The translations under genes were made by a program, and so were the position numbers. 64,000 nt of DNA from Sipunculus nudus. Lineage: Eukaryota; Annelida; Sipuncula; Golfingiida; Sipunculidae. Shown one piece after another: positions 48,601-61,840 of this stretch (positions within the stretch are counted from its first letter, which is position 1; every line of letters begins with the position of its first letter). The stretch is taken from contig CM049321.1 in assembly GCA_026874595.1 (NCBI GenBank), positions 6,192,979-6,256,978 on the forward strand, in the 5' to 3' direction. Below the pieces are notes generated by a model. That model worked only from the letters and a program-made list of their open reading frames with translations, did not search any database and was not told the DNA's origin.

Positions 48601-49832
48601 GATATGTTACTTATACATTTTTTAAAGATACCAAAACCTATTACTGACACCGGTCTTTTGGTCATTTCCAAAATATGCAAAAACTGGAAGTGTGAGTGAG
48701 ACATTTATATTCCTTGTTGAAATTACAGAGCTTGTTGGCCAGATAAAATATTAAATCAAACGGAAATCAAAAGTGTACACTTTGATCTAATGACATCATG
48801 CTGCTGCTGTACGTTTTAATATAAAGTACGATTTAGTCAATGACTTATTTAAACAGCAGTCCGGAATCAGCAAGTAGAAAATGCACATGAAAAAGCTGTT
48901 CAGCATGTCCATTCTGCCTGCGATGACATTTCAGCGTACAAGGAAAACTGGCTTTTTAGTTTTATGGGAGGCAAGACTCTGCCAGTACGGTGCATTCAGA
49001 ACTGCTGTGATCAATAAAACATGCAGAAAACATATATTTGAGTTGATTCTCAGTAAAACCATTCGTCAGCACTGACATATAAAAAATAAACAGATTACCA
49101 TTTATTTGTACTACTGCATCAGAATGACATTAAAATATGTGTACTTACCGAATATTTTCCTTTACAATTCGATTACTGTTGTTTATCTGCATTTTTCAAT
49201 TTTATTTATCAGTTATCAATTCAATTTTAAGATATTTGTTTCGTGTGATCAAAAGAGGTCCTTGCAATTACTTTTTGGTTCTTATAAATTTTAAGGCAAT
49301 CATTCTAAGAAGGTTCTGTTTTTTTTTTGTAAAACTGTTATCACTGCACACTTTTTCTGTCCAGTGACTGTTTTAATTTATGACCCATTATCTATGAAAT
49401 ATTTTTGCATACAATTTGAGCCGCTGCATCTTGAACTAACGACTTGAAATGTGTACAAACTTAACATTTGTCTATGCTAGATTTTTTTTAAATGAATTAA
49501 ACGTAGACTTGAAGGGGAAATATTGTAGTTTTGGCTCCAAAACGAAGCATGTCATAATACATGTGTGATATGTGATATGTAACATATTAAACATGCAAAG
49601 AAGTGAGGCATTATCATAAGTATTAATATATGACAAAAATTGACGTTAATCTTGTTGAAGGAAAATATCTCAAATATGATGTTTTATTAAAAAACATGTA
49701 CCACTGAGACATTTTTAACCAACGGAACATGGAATTCCTACTGTGTTTCCAGAGAATATTTAACATATTCACAGAGCATGGTTTAGAAAGAGATGGTGTT
49801 TTAAATAAAAACTTTAAACATGTCCTCAATTT

Positions 49833-49864
<32 letters not shown>

Positions 49865-50039
49865 ATTTATTTATTGGAGGGAGGTACTGAACGGAGGAAC
49901 TTGGCAGGGAGGTTATGCCACAAAGAATGTTAGAATAAAATAAATATAAATGAAATTTTGTAAATGATTTGGGTGAATTTTGATGAGCTGTTGAGCCTCC
50001 TTGGTCAATTGTCCACTTTCTGTCTATATTGTTGGAAAC
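45641..50039. other. Spacer of the inverted duplication
   Basis: No supported gene. At 46,470-46,570 there is a palindromic AATTGTAATTAC / AATCGATTAC cluster, probably a decayed MITE. Between 46,990 and 47,450 the motif AGGTCA recurs (CAAGGTCAAAGGCCATG, GGAGGTCAAAGGTC, AAGGTCAGAGGTCAAGGTCA). A (TA)n tract lies at 49,833-49,861, followed by (TTTA)n. Confidence 0.5.
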
Positions 50040-50591
50040 ATATTAAAGTTAACTGTGTTTTCATATTTCAGGTGATCAGGCAAAATTTAGACCATGGGTA
50101 TGTCCGATGGTCTCGGAGAAGAATTAAGAAAATACGGGTTATTAAGATGAAACAATGGTCTTATATGTCATCGATCTACTGACCGGCTCCATGTTTACCC
50201 ATTTTTTTTTATGTTCTGATGCCGATTAACGACGCACGTCAAAAATTAACTAATTAGGCGCTTCAGGTCGGACCCTTTGAAGGCAAAACAAGACTCCCAA
50301 TATGTCCAACAAATGTCACTATTAGACTCATGCTATATGCCTGGGGTTACTTGTCCACAATCTACGTTGGGACGGATCCGTTCTTAAGAAAATCCTGTCT
50401 TGTATTATATGTTTGATTTAAAATTTTAAACATTAAAACTATCTGTAAAATATTCAAGTGTCAGCGAATCCTAACAGTGTTAGAGGATCCATCAGGTTCA
50501 TTTTCCAGGGTTATTAGATGTATATGAGTATATTTTTTTTAAATATCACTTACCACATGGAAAATAAAATATGAAATAAAAATCATTTAAA

Positions 50592-50656
<65 letters not shown>

Positions 50657-51934
50657 TCTGTGACCAAATCATTAGTAATTACGCCTAGAGACTCATAAGT
50701 TAAAACTGCCGTACAGAATATACTAGATGATGAAGAAAATAATGATACCTCGCTTAATGTTCACAAGAGTTCTAGGCCGTACTACGCTGTTGCGTTAAGG
50801 GATGTACAGGTTTCTGCTCGGGGTGGGAGTGGTTGCTGCTGCTTTGCTTGCTCGTCCGACTTCGCCTCTTGGACCCGGTGCCTGGCGGTCTGGGGCTGAC
50901 CTGGGGAGGCGTCTTGAATCGCTTGTATCTTTGTGGCATTTTCGAGTCCATCGCTTCTTCATATCTATCGGTATTTCCTACTTTCGCCTTACAATCCCGG
51001 AACAAACACAAATAGATTTTGAGGGAGCTGATGCGGATCCGGCTGAGTAAGGATTAAGCGTGATCAGTTCGAGCGCCGACTTTACTTTTACCACTGTCAT
51101 AATAGTTATACGTTCACTAAAATAAAATGTTTAAAACATTGTTTTTAGCATTGACGGACGGACAGACAGAGCGTCGGGGTCGATCATTATAAGCCCCTCA
51201 CTGCTCAGCCTGTGAATGACATAGTACGCCAACATTTGCTCTCTAAATTAGATTCCCTATGTATGAAAGTATATTGGACAGTGAACGTTTGCAATACGTC
51301 CAGCAGACGATTTTCCTTGTTTGCGAAGTTAAGCTGATGTCAGATAAGAGACCCATTATAAATTTTTAATGTAATCTATTTATACATTAATGAAGCAAAT
51401 TTGTGTCATACTTGGCCACAAACTAGGGAAATGATCTCAACTAGAAGATGCATGTGTTATTTGCTGTTGAGAAATGTTGATTATGGGAATTATTATCATT
51501 TAAGGAAAAACAAAATAAAAAGGAGAAGCTATAAAATATGGTTGAATGTCCAAGAAAACCGATGTATTGGCATCGAAAGGTGATATGCAACGGCCAGAAA
51601 GTAATATTTAAATATTAGTTGTACTGTGTTTTACTTGATCAGGTTCATTTGAACATATAAATTTAAAATCACTCAATTTTATTCTTTGAAACAGACAATT
51701 AAAATATCGTATCGTGTTACCTTTAACTACTACTTTGACCATTTTATATAAAAAAAAACAAATCGCCGATCCCTCCTTATAACATGCGGGAGCATAAAAT
51801 TCAAACACCTTTAACCAAGCTTTCTGAAACAAAGTTTTTTTGCATTTTGCAAAAGTTCCGGGCATTTTGCAACTATCGATATTTAAAATTCCACTCATAT
51901 GTTTCCAACCATCTTAGGTTACATGTTTTAACGG

Positions 51935-52280
51935 GTGTGCGATATTATCTGCATATCTTTTTTTGCGAAAGGGCGATATGCATATTGCGTACAAATTGCG
52001 ATATTGTTGAACGTGCCTAAAACTGATTAACTGTATAAAAAAATGTTTCTATTGACAAATGAGACGTCTAAATTGGCTGGGATTAATAAAAGGCGTTAAA
52101 AGTAAATCGTTAATGGATTAACAGATATTTTTTTATTATATTTCTAATTTGGTCTCATATACCAAAGATCAAAAATCCGTCACCCTGCATATCTGCTCGA
52201 TGACTAACTGTTAAAAGAGAAATATTTCCTTACAGCAAAAGAAATATGTTGGAACCCGGTCATAATAATTATTCATTATT
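51935..52280. mobile_element. Degenerate relative of the hAT-like MITE
   Basis: Shares with 7,596-8,077 the order TGCG(C/A)-ATATTATC, CGATATTGTTGAACGTG-CTAAAACTGA, AAAAGGCGTTA and CGGTCATAAT. The right terminal repeat is not seen, so this copy is truncated. Confidence 0.6.
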
Positions 52281-52737
52281 TAATATTTTCCCTTTATATC
52301 TTATTTTAACTACAGGAAGATCAAGTGTGAAGTGGTATCGCCTGTCTGTGATTGCATACAACCATCTTTCCTGCTTTGTGCTTAACCAGAGTCCAGAATT
52401 ATCTAATTAAAAAGCAGTTGCACATGTAAGGACTCTGATTATATATGTTTCTTTGAGTACTGTCAACAACATGTAGGTACTTTTCTTTGTACATTAGTAG
52501 GTAGTATTACCATTTTCATGTTTGAAGTAAACTGATCTCTATAAATGTTTATTGTATCGTTATATTCTGTTATCTTGACACCAGTTTCATTCACATCGTC
52601 TGCTACAAAAGAAGCAAACGATTACCTTTGTGTGCCAGCACGGAAGAGGTTTGTAAAATGTTAAGAAAAAGACTATACAACGCTCCCGCCTCGTTGTGAG
52701 GGATGTTCATAGGCTTGATACTGCATTAGTTACCTCT

Positions 52738-52800
52738 GCAGGGGCGTAGCAGGGTGGGGGGTGGGGGGGGGAGGTGGAGGTGGGGGGGGGGGGGGGGGGA
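52738..52800. repeat. Poly-G tract next to a CAGGGGCGTAGC end
   Basis: CAGGGGCGTAGCAGGGTGGG resembles the end of a small DNA transposon. It is followed by G-runs separated by T or A, ending in 18 consecutive G at 52,782-52,799. This is compatible with G-quadruplex formation and prone to sequencing error. Confidence 0.6.
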
Positions 52801-53799
52801 GTGCAAGGGCTTATGTGGTATTTAAGACAAACCTTCAAAACACAAAATAATAGCCAAGAAAATTTTTGTATAAAATTAATTTTTCATTGGTGAAAATAAC
52901 AGTCAAATTAACATGGAAACCACAAGTTTCAGTATGCTCTAACACCTTTCATAAAAAAAGAGATTTGTCTCGGAGTCGTTATTTCTAAAATTGTTTTGTA
53001 ATTACCAAGAAACTAAACATAATGAATCATGCCTACCAACAAAAGATTAATAAATAACAATTTATTTTGCTTTGAGTCTTCTAGAGTTGTTGACTATTTT
53101 CTAGTTCTATACTCATACATATGTGTATGCATTCTTTGGCCAGCGGGTATCCTGCACCAGAAACCCTATATCCACGGCAACCCTCTTCCGTAACTTCTTA
53201 CCCCTCCTCTGGGCAATATGTAAATACGAGTATACAAGTGAAAAGTAGCGTGGTTCTTACGATATCTGTCACTGACCAACTTCGGCTTGTTAAGGTTACA
53301 ACATTTGTCCAACTCAACTACCAGAATCTTTATTTCGCAAGGACAACATCCAGGGTGCTAATAATAAATACAATATTTTTTTAGTGAATAATAATATTTT
53401 TTTTAGTTAAAAGAAGTTGAACAAATGTGACAAGAAACATATATTATAAATCAGTTAATGTTTGGGTATTTTGACTACGCACTTTACACTGCGCCACGAA
53501 CTACCTATATCGTAAGCGCTATTTTTTATGACCTTGTATTCTGAATTTCTTCATCAGAGGGGAGCACTGTATTTTGGTCCAATCAGATGAGACACTGTGG
53601 TTGAAGCAAAACGGTGTACCAGCCAAGTGAGAAATACACGAAGCCAATGTTGATTATTTCGTTTTGAGTGACAGCTCACCGCCCCGGCGACCGTTTGAAC
53701 AGGCAACAGGCTCAGAGAAAATTGCCCCTTACGTGGTTTCTGGGCGGAGCCAGATGCCTGTCGAATGTTTGTTGACTTGCATTTGGTTACCTGAAAGTC

Positions 53800-55250
53800 A
53801 CATCAGCAGTTTTTTTTAAGCAATCAGGCCCTTGTGCACCACCTGGTGTAAATGCAACATAAACGGTCAAAGCAGTCAGCGAGAAAGTCAGTAGCTTCTT
53901 TCAAAGCGCAAGATTTCCGCTGCCTCGGGAGCGTATACTTTGATAAGCTAGTCGAAGTCCTGTCATAGGGCTTTTATAAATTTAATTTGGTACTGAAATG
54001 GAGCAAGTGGTGATCTCCACAATGCCCACAGGTAATGAATGCAGCATTAGACTTTTGTGCCGAAGGTTCTTTCCTACTTCCTTGCCATTGCCTTAAGGCA
54101 TTATATAGTAAAACCATATACACTCCTCCCCCGCCTCCCTATCCGATTTGGCATTTAATATCAAGGGAAAACATTCATGACACTACTCGTTTGTCAAAAA
54201 GATAACCGCGACTGCCCTATACACGGACAATGCCTTACAGAGTTAGTGTTATATTCAGCAACAGTCAGCACTGAGCACAACAATTATTGAGCAAACAAGA
54301 CATACGTCAGCTCAACACAGAACCTATTTAAAACAAGATTTGATAACCACAAACCTCGTAAAAGAATGCAGCCAGAAACAAAGCACAGATCTTAGGAAAT
54401 AACTAAAAGGGGAAATAACAGATAACAAAATGCACTACATATAACATGGAAATTTATCAAACTTTCAAAACCCTACTCTCCGGCAAAAAGATGAAATCTG
54501 CGCTTTTGTGAAAAATACTTCATCATATACCAACTCTAACTCACAGCTCTAAACAAAAGAAATGAACTTGTGACATTATGTAAACACGCACATAAATTCC
54601 TGCTGCAAAGCCTATAACAACAAGACAAACAAGCGACGACGACCAGTTAGTCATAATATTAATCTTGGGTTATTTTATACGCAGCACCAGCACTCGGACC
54701 AGTTAAAATACCAAATATCGGCCTTCAACAAAGAAGGGTAACATCACACAGATAAACCTTATCCCCGTGGACTTTACAATAGACCCCCGCAACTGATACA
54801 GCACTATTAGGCTATAACATCTGATGAGTGCAACACGCTCTGAGCGTGCGGTACAAAAATAATTAGTCATGAATCGCCGGAAAACCTAGTTTAGTTCTTT
54901 CCATACAGTTATTGCATATCCCCTGAACAGAGCCTCACAGTGAATCAGATTTTTTTTCAAATGTCTTTAATATACCTTTAAAGAGGTGATTTCGTGATTT
55001 CGACTACCTTTGTTAAAGACCTGATATCCATAAGAATCAATTATAATTATAATTGCAGATCAAAAGTATCTTATGGAATCCCTTAAATCCACATCAAGCA
55101 GAGAGTCTCATTACAGATTATGGACCTTGATTGCTAATTCGAATAAAAACCTTACCCCGAAAATGGCCGGATAATCGACACTTACAGTATATGTTCTGCA
55201 GACGCATAGAATAAGCAACACGTAAGGTAGATTAATAACCTGAAAATGTC
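53800..55250. other. Insertion in right arm, unclassified
   Basis: No recognised gene. 54,220-54,870 is A-rich and T-poor on +, unlike the neighbourhood, suggesting inserted repeat sequence. No LTR pair, terminal repeat or protein motif seen. Confidence 0.35.
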
Positions 55251-56638
55251 ACATATGGAGGCTGTTATACCATATGAATTTTACTCTAAACAAACAAGTA
55301 TATATTTATCTAGCTAGAATTGAAGCGTTTACAGAATGAGAAAGGATAGGTTGTTTAACTACTATTTATGATGCCCGTCCTATGGAGCCAAGGAAACTCA
55401 AAACTGTTAATAAGCAGTTGTTAAATAAACAAGTAGAATGAAACCAAAAGGGGAATGATTTCAGCCGACATGATAATTGTTTGCTGATAGCTTTCATGTT
55501 ACTTTTACTCACGTCTTGGCTGCAGTGGTTGCCAAGCACATTCAGAAGTAGCATTTTGCACTTCAACACCATATACCATTGGAGACCATTGATGAAAATA
55601 GTAATGTGTATTTTATGGCACATGGTAAATATTTACAAATTCCAAACATGACGAATGCACATGTGATAGCAGATCGTTCCCCACACAATAAAATAACAAA
55701 TTGCTGTAGGAGAAATGTTAAACGGCCAAGTTCAGTGGCATGACCTTTTGATGAATATACTTCAGATAGGCCTGGAAAATGTGGGATATAGTACACTTTT
55801 TGCTTAATACCGAAAAGCAAGCCGTATTTTAAAATACCCCATAATGCGCCTTTAAAGCTTATATTTCAAAATGTGTTATCACCATATCAGGGGGACACTA
55901 TTACTCTCCTCCCTTAACAACCCCCATACCTGCATTCTCAAACACTGTTTCCCCTTGAAAAAATAATACCCTTGTGTTTAACAATATATTTGTCATGAAG
56001 AAAGCCGGGGGTGACCCATATAGGTTTCTTTTGCTTATAATGGGCGACTTTGGTCTTAAGGTCAAAAGGACAACCCCCCCCCCTCGCTGAAAGGTCCACC
56101 CCTCCAAATAATTAAACCCCTTATCGAACAAGCGCTCCCGTAAATAACCCGCCCCCAGACAAAGCCCTCCTCTCCTCAACAACAACAATCAAACTGAACA
56201 ATGCAATTTTTTTTACATTTGATATAAACATTATAAAATATAATGCAGCATTGATGATAATGCTGAATTTGCATAATATGAGATAAAGTGAATTGGTATT
56301 GATTAAAAATATGACAAAACTATTCACATAACAGTAAATTGTATTTTTTTGGTATTATAATCCTTATAAAAGAGGGGAGGTTGGTTCTTTGGTGATTTTG
56401 ACGAGATATCCTTGTTGAGCTCACATTTTCCCAGCAAACAAAGCGCATGATTACTGTCATATATTAATAAGAAATTTATCACTGTTTTCCATCGATAATT
56501 GAACCATTCATAACATATGTACAGCTACATATGTGATAAAAGCTACTGATATGTACACACCTGACAAGCTTGAATCCACGTTTTTCTCACCTATTTGTTG
56601 CGCATGCGCACATGTGCCACGCGGGCCTATAGGGAAGG

Positions 56639-56647
56639 TATATAAAG
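56639..56647 (+). promoter_or_regulatory. TATA box of copy C
   Basis: TATATAAAG, preceded by GCGCATGCGCACATGTGCCA (a GC-rich palindromic GCGCATGCGC with an adjacent ACATGT) and followed by CCCCTCCAGAACTGAGCCTG. The block from ACATGTGCCA to the splice donor is conserved in copy B (34,723-34,830, -), supporting a real core promoter. Confidence 0.8.
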
Positions 56648-56667
56648 CCCCTCCAGAACTGAGCCTG

Positions 56668-56701
56668 AGCACGGAAGAAAGAAGTCACCAAAACCGAAAA
56701 G
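56668..56701 (+). other. Copy C 5'UTR exon (non-coding)
   Basis: Start inferred from TATA spacing. It ends CCGAAAAG before donor GTAAGAGG. An open frame starting upstream of the TATA box is not used. Confidence 0.6.
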
Positions 56702-59403
56702 GTAAGAGGGACAAAAATGTCATGTTATTTTACTTAAAAACGGGATTAACCTTGCTAAAAATTACCTCTTAGGAAACGTTCCTGCATTAATTACGCTCCT
56801 CATACAACGGTGTCCTGGACTCGAACACAAGGGCGAATAGAGAGCCTAGCATTGTAATGAGAGTATTGAAAGCGTACGTGATATTTCATTGTGATTCTAG
56901 CAGGTCTGGATTGTTTGATTACATTGAACATCAGCTTTCATTGGTCTGATTTTCGAAGTATGCCAGAATCGGTTTTACAGACAAACGAGACCGGCTGTCG
57001 CATGTATTAAAATTGGGCAGAATGCACAACGCAGTACAACGCGTTGTGTGGTCCTATTACAATTCAGTATGGTGTGCGCACCCTGCTGTTCGAGCCAAGT
57101 TAACCTAGCTATTCAAAGCATGGTTACACAAAAGGATGTCTTGGACAACTGCAGTATTTCCGTTGCGGGGAGAGCATAGCCTTAATAAATGGTAGACTTG
57201 GACTAGTTCAATGAATTCCGTATTATGGGCCATCCACTGGTATTAGGGAAAGCCCTTTTTTATAACTGACCTATTATCAAACCGTGGTTTAATCAAGTAT
57301 ATGCGCGACATCTTAAAGCAAGAGAAGGGAATATAAAACATGAACATCGAAGAAACACTACTCTTTATCTGTAAAATTTTGCAGTTTTCTAGCCAAGTGG
57401 CGTGTGTGTTATGTTTATATTGTCGCGACTGACCACAATGCTACCTTATTAAATTTGTACTGATGTATAGGACTAAGCTGACGGTTTGAAACATTGGCAG
57501 ATGTCATAATAAATTTAAAGAGAAAGCACTGGTCTGTCTTGTCTATAAAACATACCAGATATGTGAATAGCTCCATTTGACCGTTACATATATTTTCTGT
57601 GTAACACAAAGAGAGATTTCCTTTGGGTCCCTGCGCAGGTTTGTTGTTCATTCCTGGTTACTTGTATGTCGGTGAGTGTTATATGAAAGCTTAAAAATAC
57701 CAATCACAGCCTTTTAAACAAAGAGATCAAAGTTTATTCAATATTCCTGATGACAATCCATTGGCAATTTTAAATTATGTTATTTGTCAAATGATTATCC
57801 AACTGTACAATTGCTTTGATAAGGTGATTTCTGACACGTATGTATTAATAACTCTTTATAAATCATGGTGAGGACACTTCCTGTCACGCTTCTGTGAAGG
57901 ATACATGAGCTTGTTTATCAATAATTTGATATTAAACACGGAACACGTGCCAGTGTTTACAAATAGAATCTGTGTTACCCTAGGTGGGTACATTACATGT
58001 GTGGAAGATTGAAAGACACAATTTACTATTGGTGAAAACCTGTGAAGCAATGAATCGCCTTTTCTGGCTTGGCCAGCTCGTGGAAAAATCATGTCCATAA
58101 CTTTTTTCTTGATAGGGCTACCTATAATTGTGGGATAACGGGGATAGTTAGTTAGTCCACAGAGGTGAAAGAGGGGCGGCAGGTAGTTGTGATGTTTTAT
58201 ATTGTATAAAATAGTATTTACAGTAGAGCGCTGTTTTTTTCCGTCGTTTCTCTTCTTTGACCTCATCTATTTTTGGAAGTGACAGAAAGGCGATCGTGTC
58301 TGAATAATGGTATTCTTTACAGTAAAAGTGAAATGATGAATATACTGAATAACAGTCAGTTTAAGTAGCTGACACAGTTGCTCTTGGGAATGAACTGCTC
58401 ATGTTACGATATGTTACGAATCAGCTACCATTATTAAATCATTCTCATCAAAAACAGAACACATATGCTAGTCGAAATAATAAATATTGAAAAAAAATTG
58501 CAATATGTACAGAAACCGCTGCCATTATTATGCTTTATCCCTCCACTGTTCGGAAGACCACCGGGCTCACTTGATATTGGCACCTGGAGTCCCCTCTATT
58601 TTTGCAAAAGATTTTATTAGGTCAAATTTCTGCATATTTTCTCTAAGTATGAACTTTTATTCCATTAAGCTAAAACAGTTATCTGCAGTTAATTTTGAAT
58701 GTTTAATAAATAAACAATGAACACAGAAGGAAATATCACTTCTGTTGTAAATACAAAAAGAGTCAGATTTTAAAATAGATTCAGTTAATATATCTGCATG
58801 TCCAAATTGGCAACACAAATACAATTTTCATTTAAATGGTCATTTGCCCTTAATATATACACATTGATTCATATACAAACTGATATGTTGATCTATTCTT
58901 CCCCAAATATACACAATAAATATAGATCGCCTGAGTCGCTAGTAGTTCCTATACCTATCCTATTGGAAGAAACATACTGAAAAACATGGATTTTACACCG
59001 CGGTATCCTTTATCTGTTAATTCTGTCAAAGCTCACATTATGGGTTGGTTGGTCAACGTTATTCCACTGTGATTTAAGGATTGAGTTGGGCCAAAAAGCG
59101 TTAATATTATAAACTTTGCAGATGCACGTTTTTTGCAACTAAATCCACTCCAACCCTTGACGAAGCCTCTCAGGTTAATTTCTTGATATTTCTCTAAACC
59201 TCCGGTACTGCCATTGTACATACAAGTAAGACATGGATATCGCAGGCTGCATGTAGAAATTATGGATACACCAACAGGAAAATTCAATATTCAGAGATTT
59301 AATCATGAAACTTATCATGGTTGTTAGTGTATATTAAAGCTTATTAGTGATGTTAACATCAAATTTCAATCTAAACATCGACACATGTTATTATTTGCTG
59401 CAG
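56702..59403 (+). other. Copy C first intron
   Basis: About 2.7 kb, non-coding. Patches align with copy B's first intron (for example GATAACGGGGATAGTTAG near 58,135). No gene recognised. Confidence 0.55.
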
Positions 59404-59460
59404 GTATAGACGCCACTATGATGTATAAGGGGATCTTTCTCTTCGGTTCCGTGCTGTCAT
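59404..59460 (+). CDS. Copy C exon: start codon and signal peptide
   Basis: Acceptor TTATTTGCTGCAG and donor GTGAGTAG are conserved in copy B. ATG at 59,418 (a second ATG follows at once) encodes MMYKGIFLFGSVLS, a short hydrophobic secretion signal with a Lys near the start. The 43 coding nt end with T, joined to AT of the vWFD exon to give Tyr-Ile-Cys-Cys. The mature protein would be exported through the secretory pathway. Confidence 0.78.
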
Positions 59461-61336
59461 GTGAGTAGTTAATTACATCAGCCATGTTTTGTCCGGAATG
59501 GTCCGGATCGCCGTCTGAATCTAGAATTTAGATATAAAATATTTATGTATTATATGCTGAAGTTTTGTGTGAGATGAGAAAACAAGGAAGCTCATGCCCC
59601 AACATAATCATCTTACTTTTTCTGATGTCACAACAGGTGGCAGCACATGTATCCTGAGTGTGTTGCTTTCGACCGCTGAACTTATAAAAAAATGCTGCAT
59701 ATCTGACAATGCCATACGGGGGAAAAAGCTGCCTTGATTGAGATCAGCGCTCTTAGCATACTGCTGGCTCATTTATGTATTTATTATGGTATTGATCGTT
59801 ATTTATTCTAGTGCAATCGCACCAGGGGAGCGCTTTGTTATAAGCGTGGACCGTGCCCGTAGGCACATACAAAAAATAAAATATTGATGAGCTGAATAAT
59901 AAAACAAAATCTGCAGGGTAAATTGAAAGACATTTACAGATATGTAAATTCAAACGATTAAAAATATTAATTATATCATGAGACAATTAATATCATCTGG
60001 TCATGTAGGTGTCCTAAGAGTGATAAGGTACCAACAAGCTTACTGTTATTAATCGGCAGAAATACTGGTCACATTAATATACAATTAATATACAAGTTTA
60101 CACTTTCATCTGAATCAGTTCATGCATAAAAATATATCCTCGGGAAGCTATTTTTGCTGAACATGTAATGAAATAACTAGCAAACTGGATATAAGGAATC
60201 ATGAATCATAAACGAATAAGTAATTGATAACAAAATTCACACTTTTTCCGCATTCCAATTGAACTTTTTTTTTTCTCTGGCTACTATTTCTTGTTATTTG
60301 AGTTTAAATTACACAGGTTTACAAATGCATATTCAAGAAGGTCAGCTAAGCCAGCATAATTAGCAGTTTGCAGAGGCAATAGCAGATGCATAGGTAGGAA
60401 CTTAAGAAGGATATAAAATCAGGTGTTTCTGGGATGTTTGCTTCTAAAGGAATGATGCCACCCAAGGTGAGCATTTGGATTTTTTCAATACTGCTGGTGT
60501 TTTCTTTTCAAATTCGCTTATGAGAGTGTCGCAGCTTTAGGTGTTTCAGCGGAAATAAATATGTTGTATATGTTGTCTGAAATGTTTTACTTGCTATATA
60601 CAGGAATCCTAGCCATAAGTGACATTATATGTCTCGTTGTACAGATAAGAAACTCTATAATAAGGCTACAAAAACAGGAACATAAACTACAGTTATATAT
60701 GTATAGATTTAAGTATACATCACATATCCATGGTAACCGCTGTCATCTCGCACGACCTAGTTGTCTAACGCACAATCCGTGACAGAAATGTTTCGTATCA
60801 GGATTTTAATCCAAGTATTTACAAAACAAGCGAAAGAAGGAAGGAAGCCTTTGAGTAAACCAACAACAATAGGTGTGAAAAGAACCAAGAATTGTATTTG
60901 GATAAGCATATTTATTTTAGCGTCGTTTATTTGAATATATCGAGGACAGTGACTTTGTTCGGATAAACGGCGATTCACTGCAATTTGCTTTTTTAACTTA
61001 AGTTCAGTTCAAAGCTGTCTAGATATAAAACAAAACCACACTGATGAATTTAAAGGCAGAAAAATGTTTGCATTAATGTTATATTGTCATATTGATATAA
61101 AAGTAATATATAATATAATAATAATAGTACTATCGTAACATTATCTTGCAGTTTTAGCAGAAGTTCACGGGGCAAGAGGAAGGTTTTTTTTTTTAATACT
61201 GTCAATCTGCACATCATATATTTCTTTCATTAAGTTTCAAACCTGACATATCTACTTTTCTGTACATATCAACGACAAATATTGAGAAAATGTAGAATTA
61301 AATTGCGATAAATGAAAGCATTTATTTATTATAATC

Positions 61337-61370
<34 letters not shown>

Positions 61371-61607
61371 TATAAATATATATAATTTATTAATGATAAT
61401 TCAGCAACAGATGCAATTATATGTTGCGAGGATGCAAATGAAACATGGATTCAGTCCAACGACTGAGTGTGATAACAGTTTCTGCGGAGATATTTTGAGA
61501 GTTTAACAAAAGTGTTTCTTGTGTAACAATGAAGACCTGTTGTTTATACCTGTTTATTACCAGTTTATTATTATTGGTGCTGCAGGTAAATCTCGTTATT
61601 TTCACAG
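59461..61607 (+). other. Copy C second intron
   Basis: Non-coding. 60,917-61,607 aligns with 1-697 of copy A; a (TA)n tract lies at 61,342-61,369. Its last part contains an ATG at 61,529 in frame with the next exon (see findings). Confidence 0.6.
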
Positions 61608-61840
61608 ATATATGTTGCAAGCTGAGCGGTAACGGGAACTACAAACAATTTGACAATCCTCCGAGTGTACATTTCAGAAGCAACTGTGTGTACAATTTCG
61701 CATCTGACATACACGGAGTATTTCAAATCTGGGTTGATCCTGAATTCCATAAAGATAACCCTAAAGTCAGCTTCGCAAATAGTACAATCATTCATTATGG
61801 TGGCCAGACGTACTATCTCAACTACACGGAAGTCCAGTTG
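61608..61840 (+). CDS. Copy C exon: N-terminal half of vWFD domain 1
   Basis: 233 nt, the same boundaries and phases as copy A, frame intact: ICCKLSGNGNYKQFD, SNCVYNFASDIHGVFQIWV, then TYYLNYTEVQL. Differences from A are few, including Asn to His before GVFQIWV and Asp-Gly-Lys to Gly-Gly-Gln near HY-x-x-x-TYY. With the intact promoter and signal exon, C is the best candidate for a working gene in the window. The following exons lie beyond the right edge. Confidence 0.87.

Larger units (their letters stand above)
50040..56190. repeat. Right arm of large inverted duplication
   Basis: Mirror of 42,830-45,640, longer because of insertions between about 51,400 and 55,250 that hold a hAT-like MITE remnant (51,935-52,280), a poly-G region (52,741-52,800) and an A-rich, T-poor stretch (54,220-54,870). 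A (TA)n tract lies at 50,597-50,652. The outer end reaches 56,190, about 0.4 kb before the copy C promoter. Confidence 0.85.

Noticed and set aside
51608-51898. 96-codon open frame on -
   Set aside because: No motif, no conserved counterpart in the left arm, AT-rich noise.
54220-54870. Possible LTR retrotransposon from strand composition bias
   Set aside because: No LTR pair, primer-binding site or gag/pol motif could be read.
57856-58266. 136-codon open frame on - in copy C's first intron
   Set aside because: The aligned copy B sequence does not keep the frame; no motif; starts and ends inside intron.
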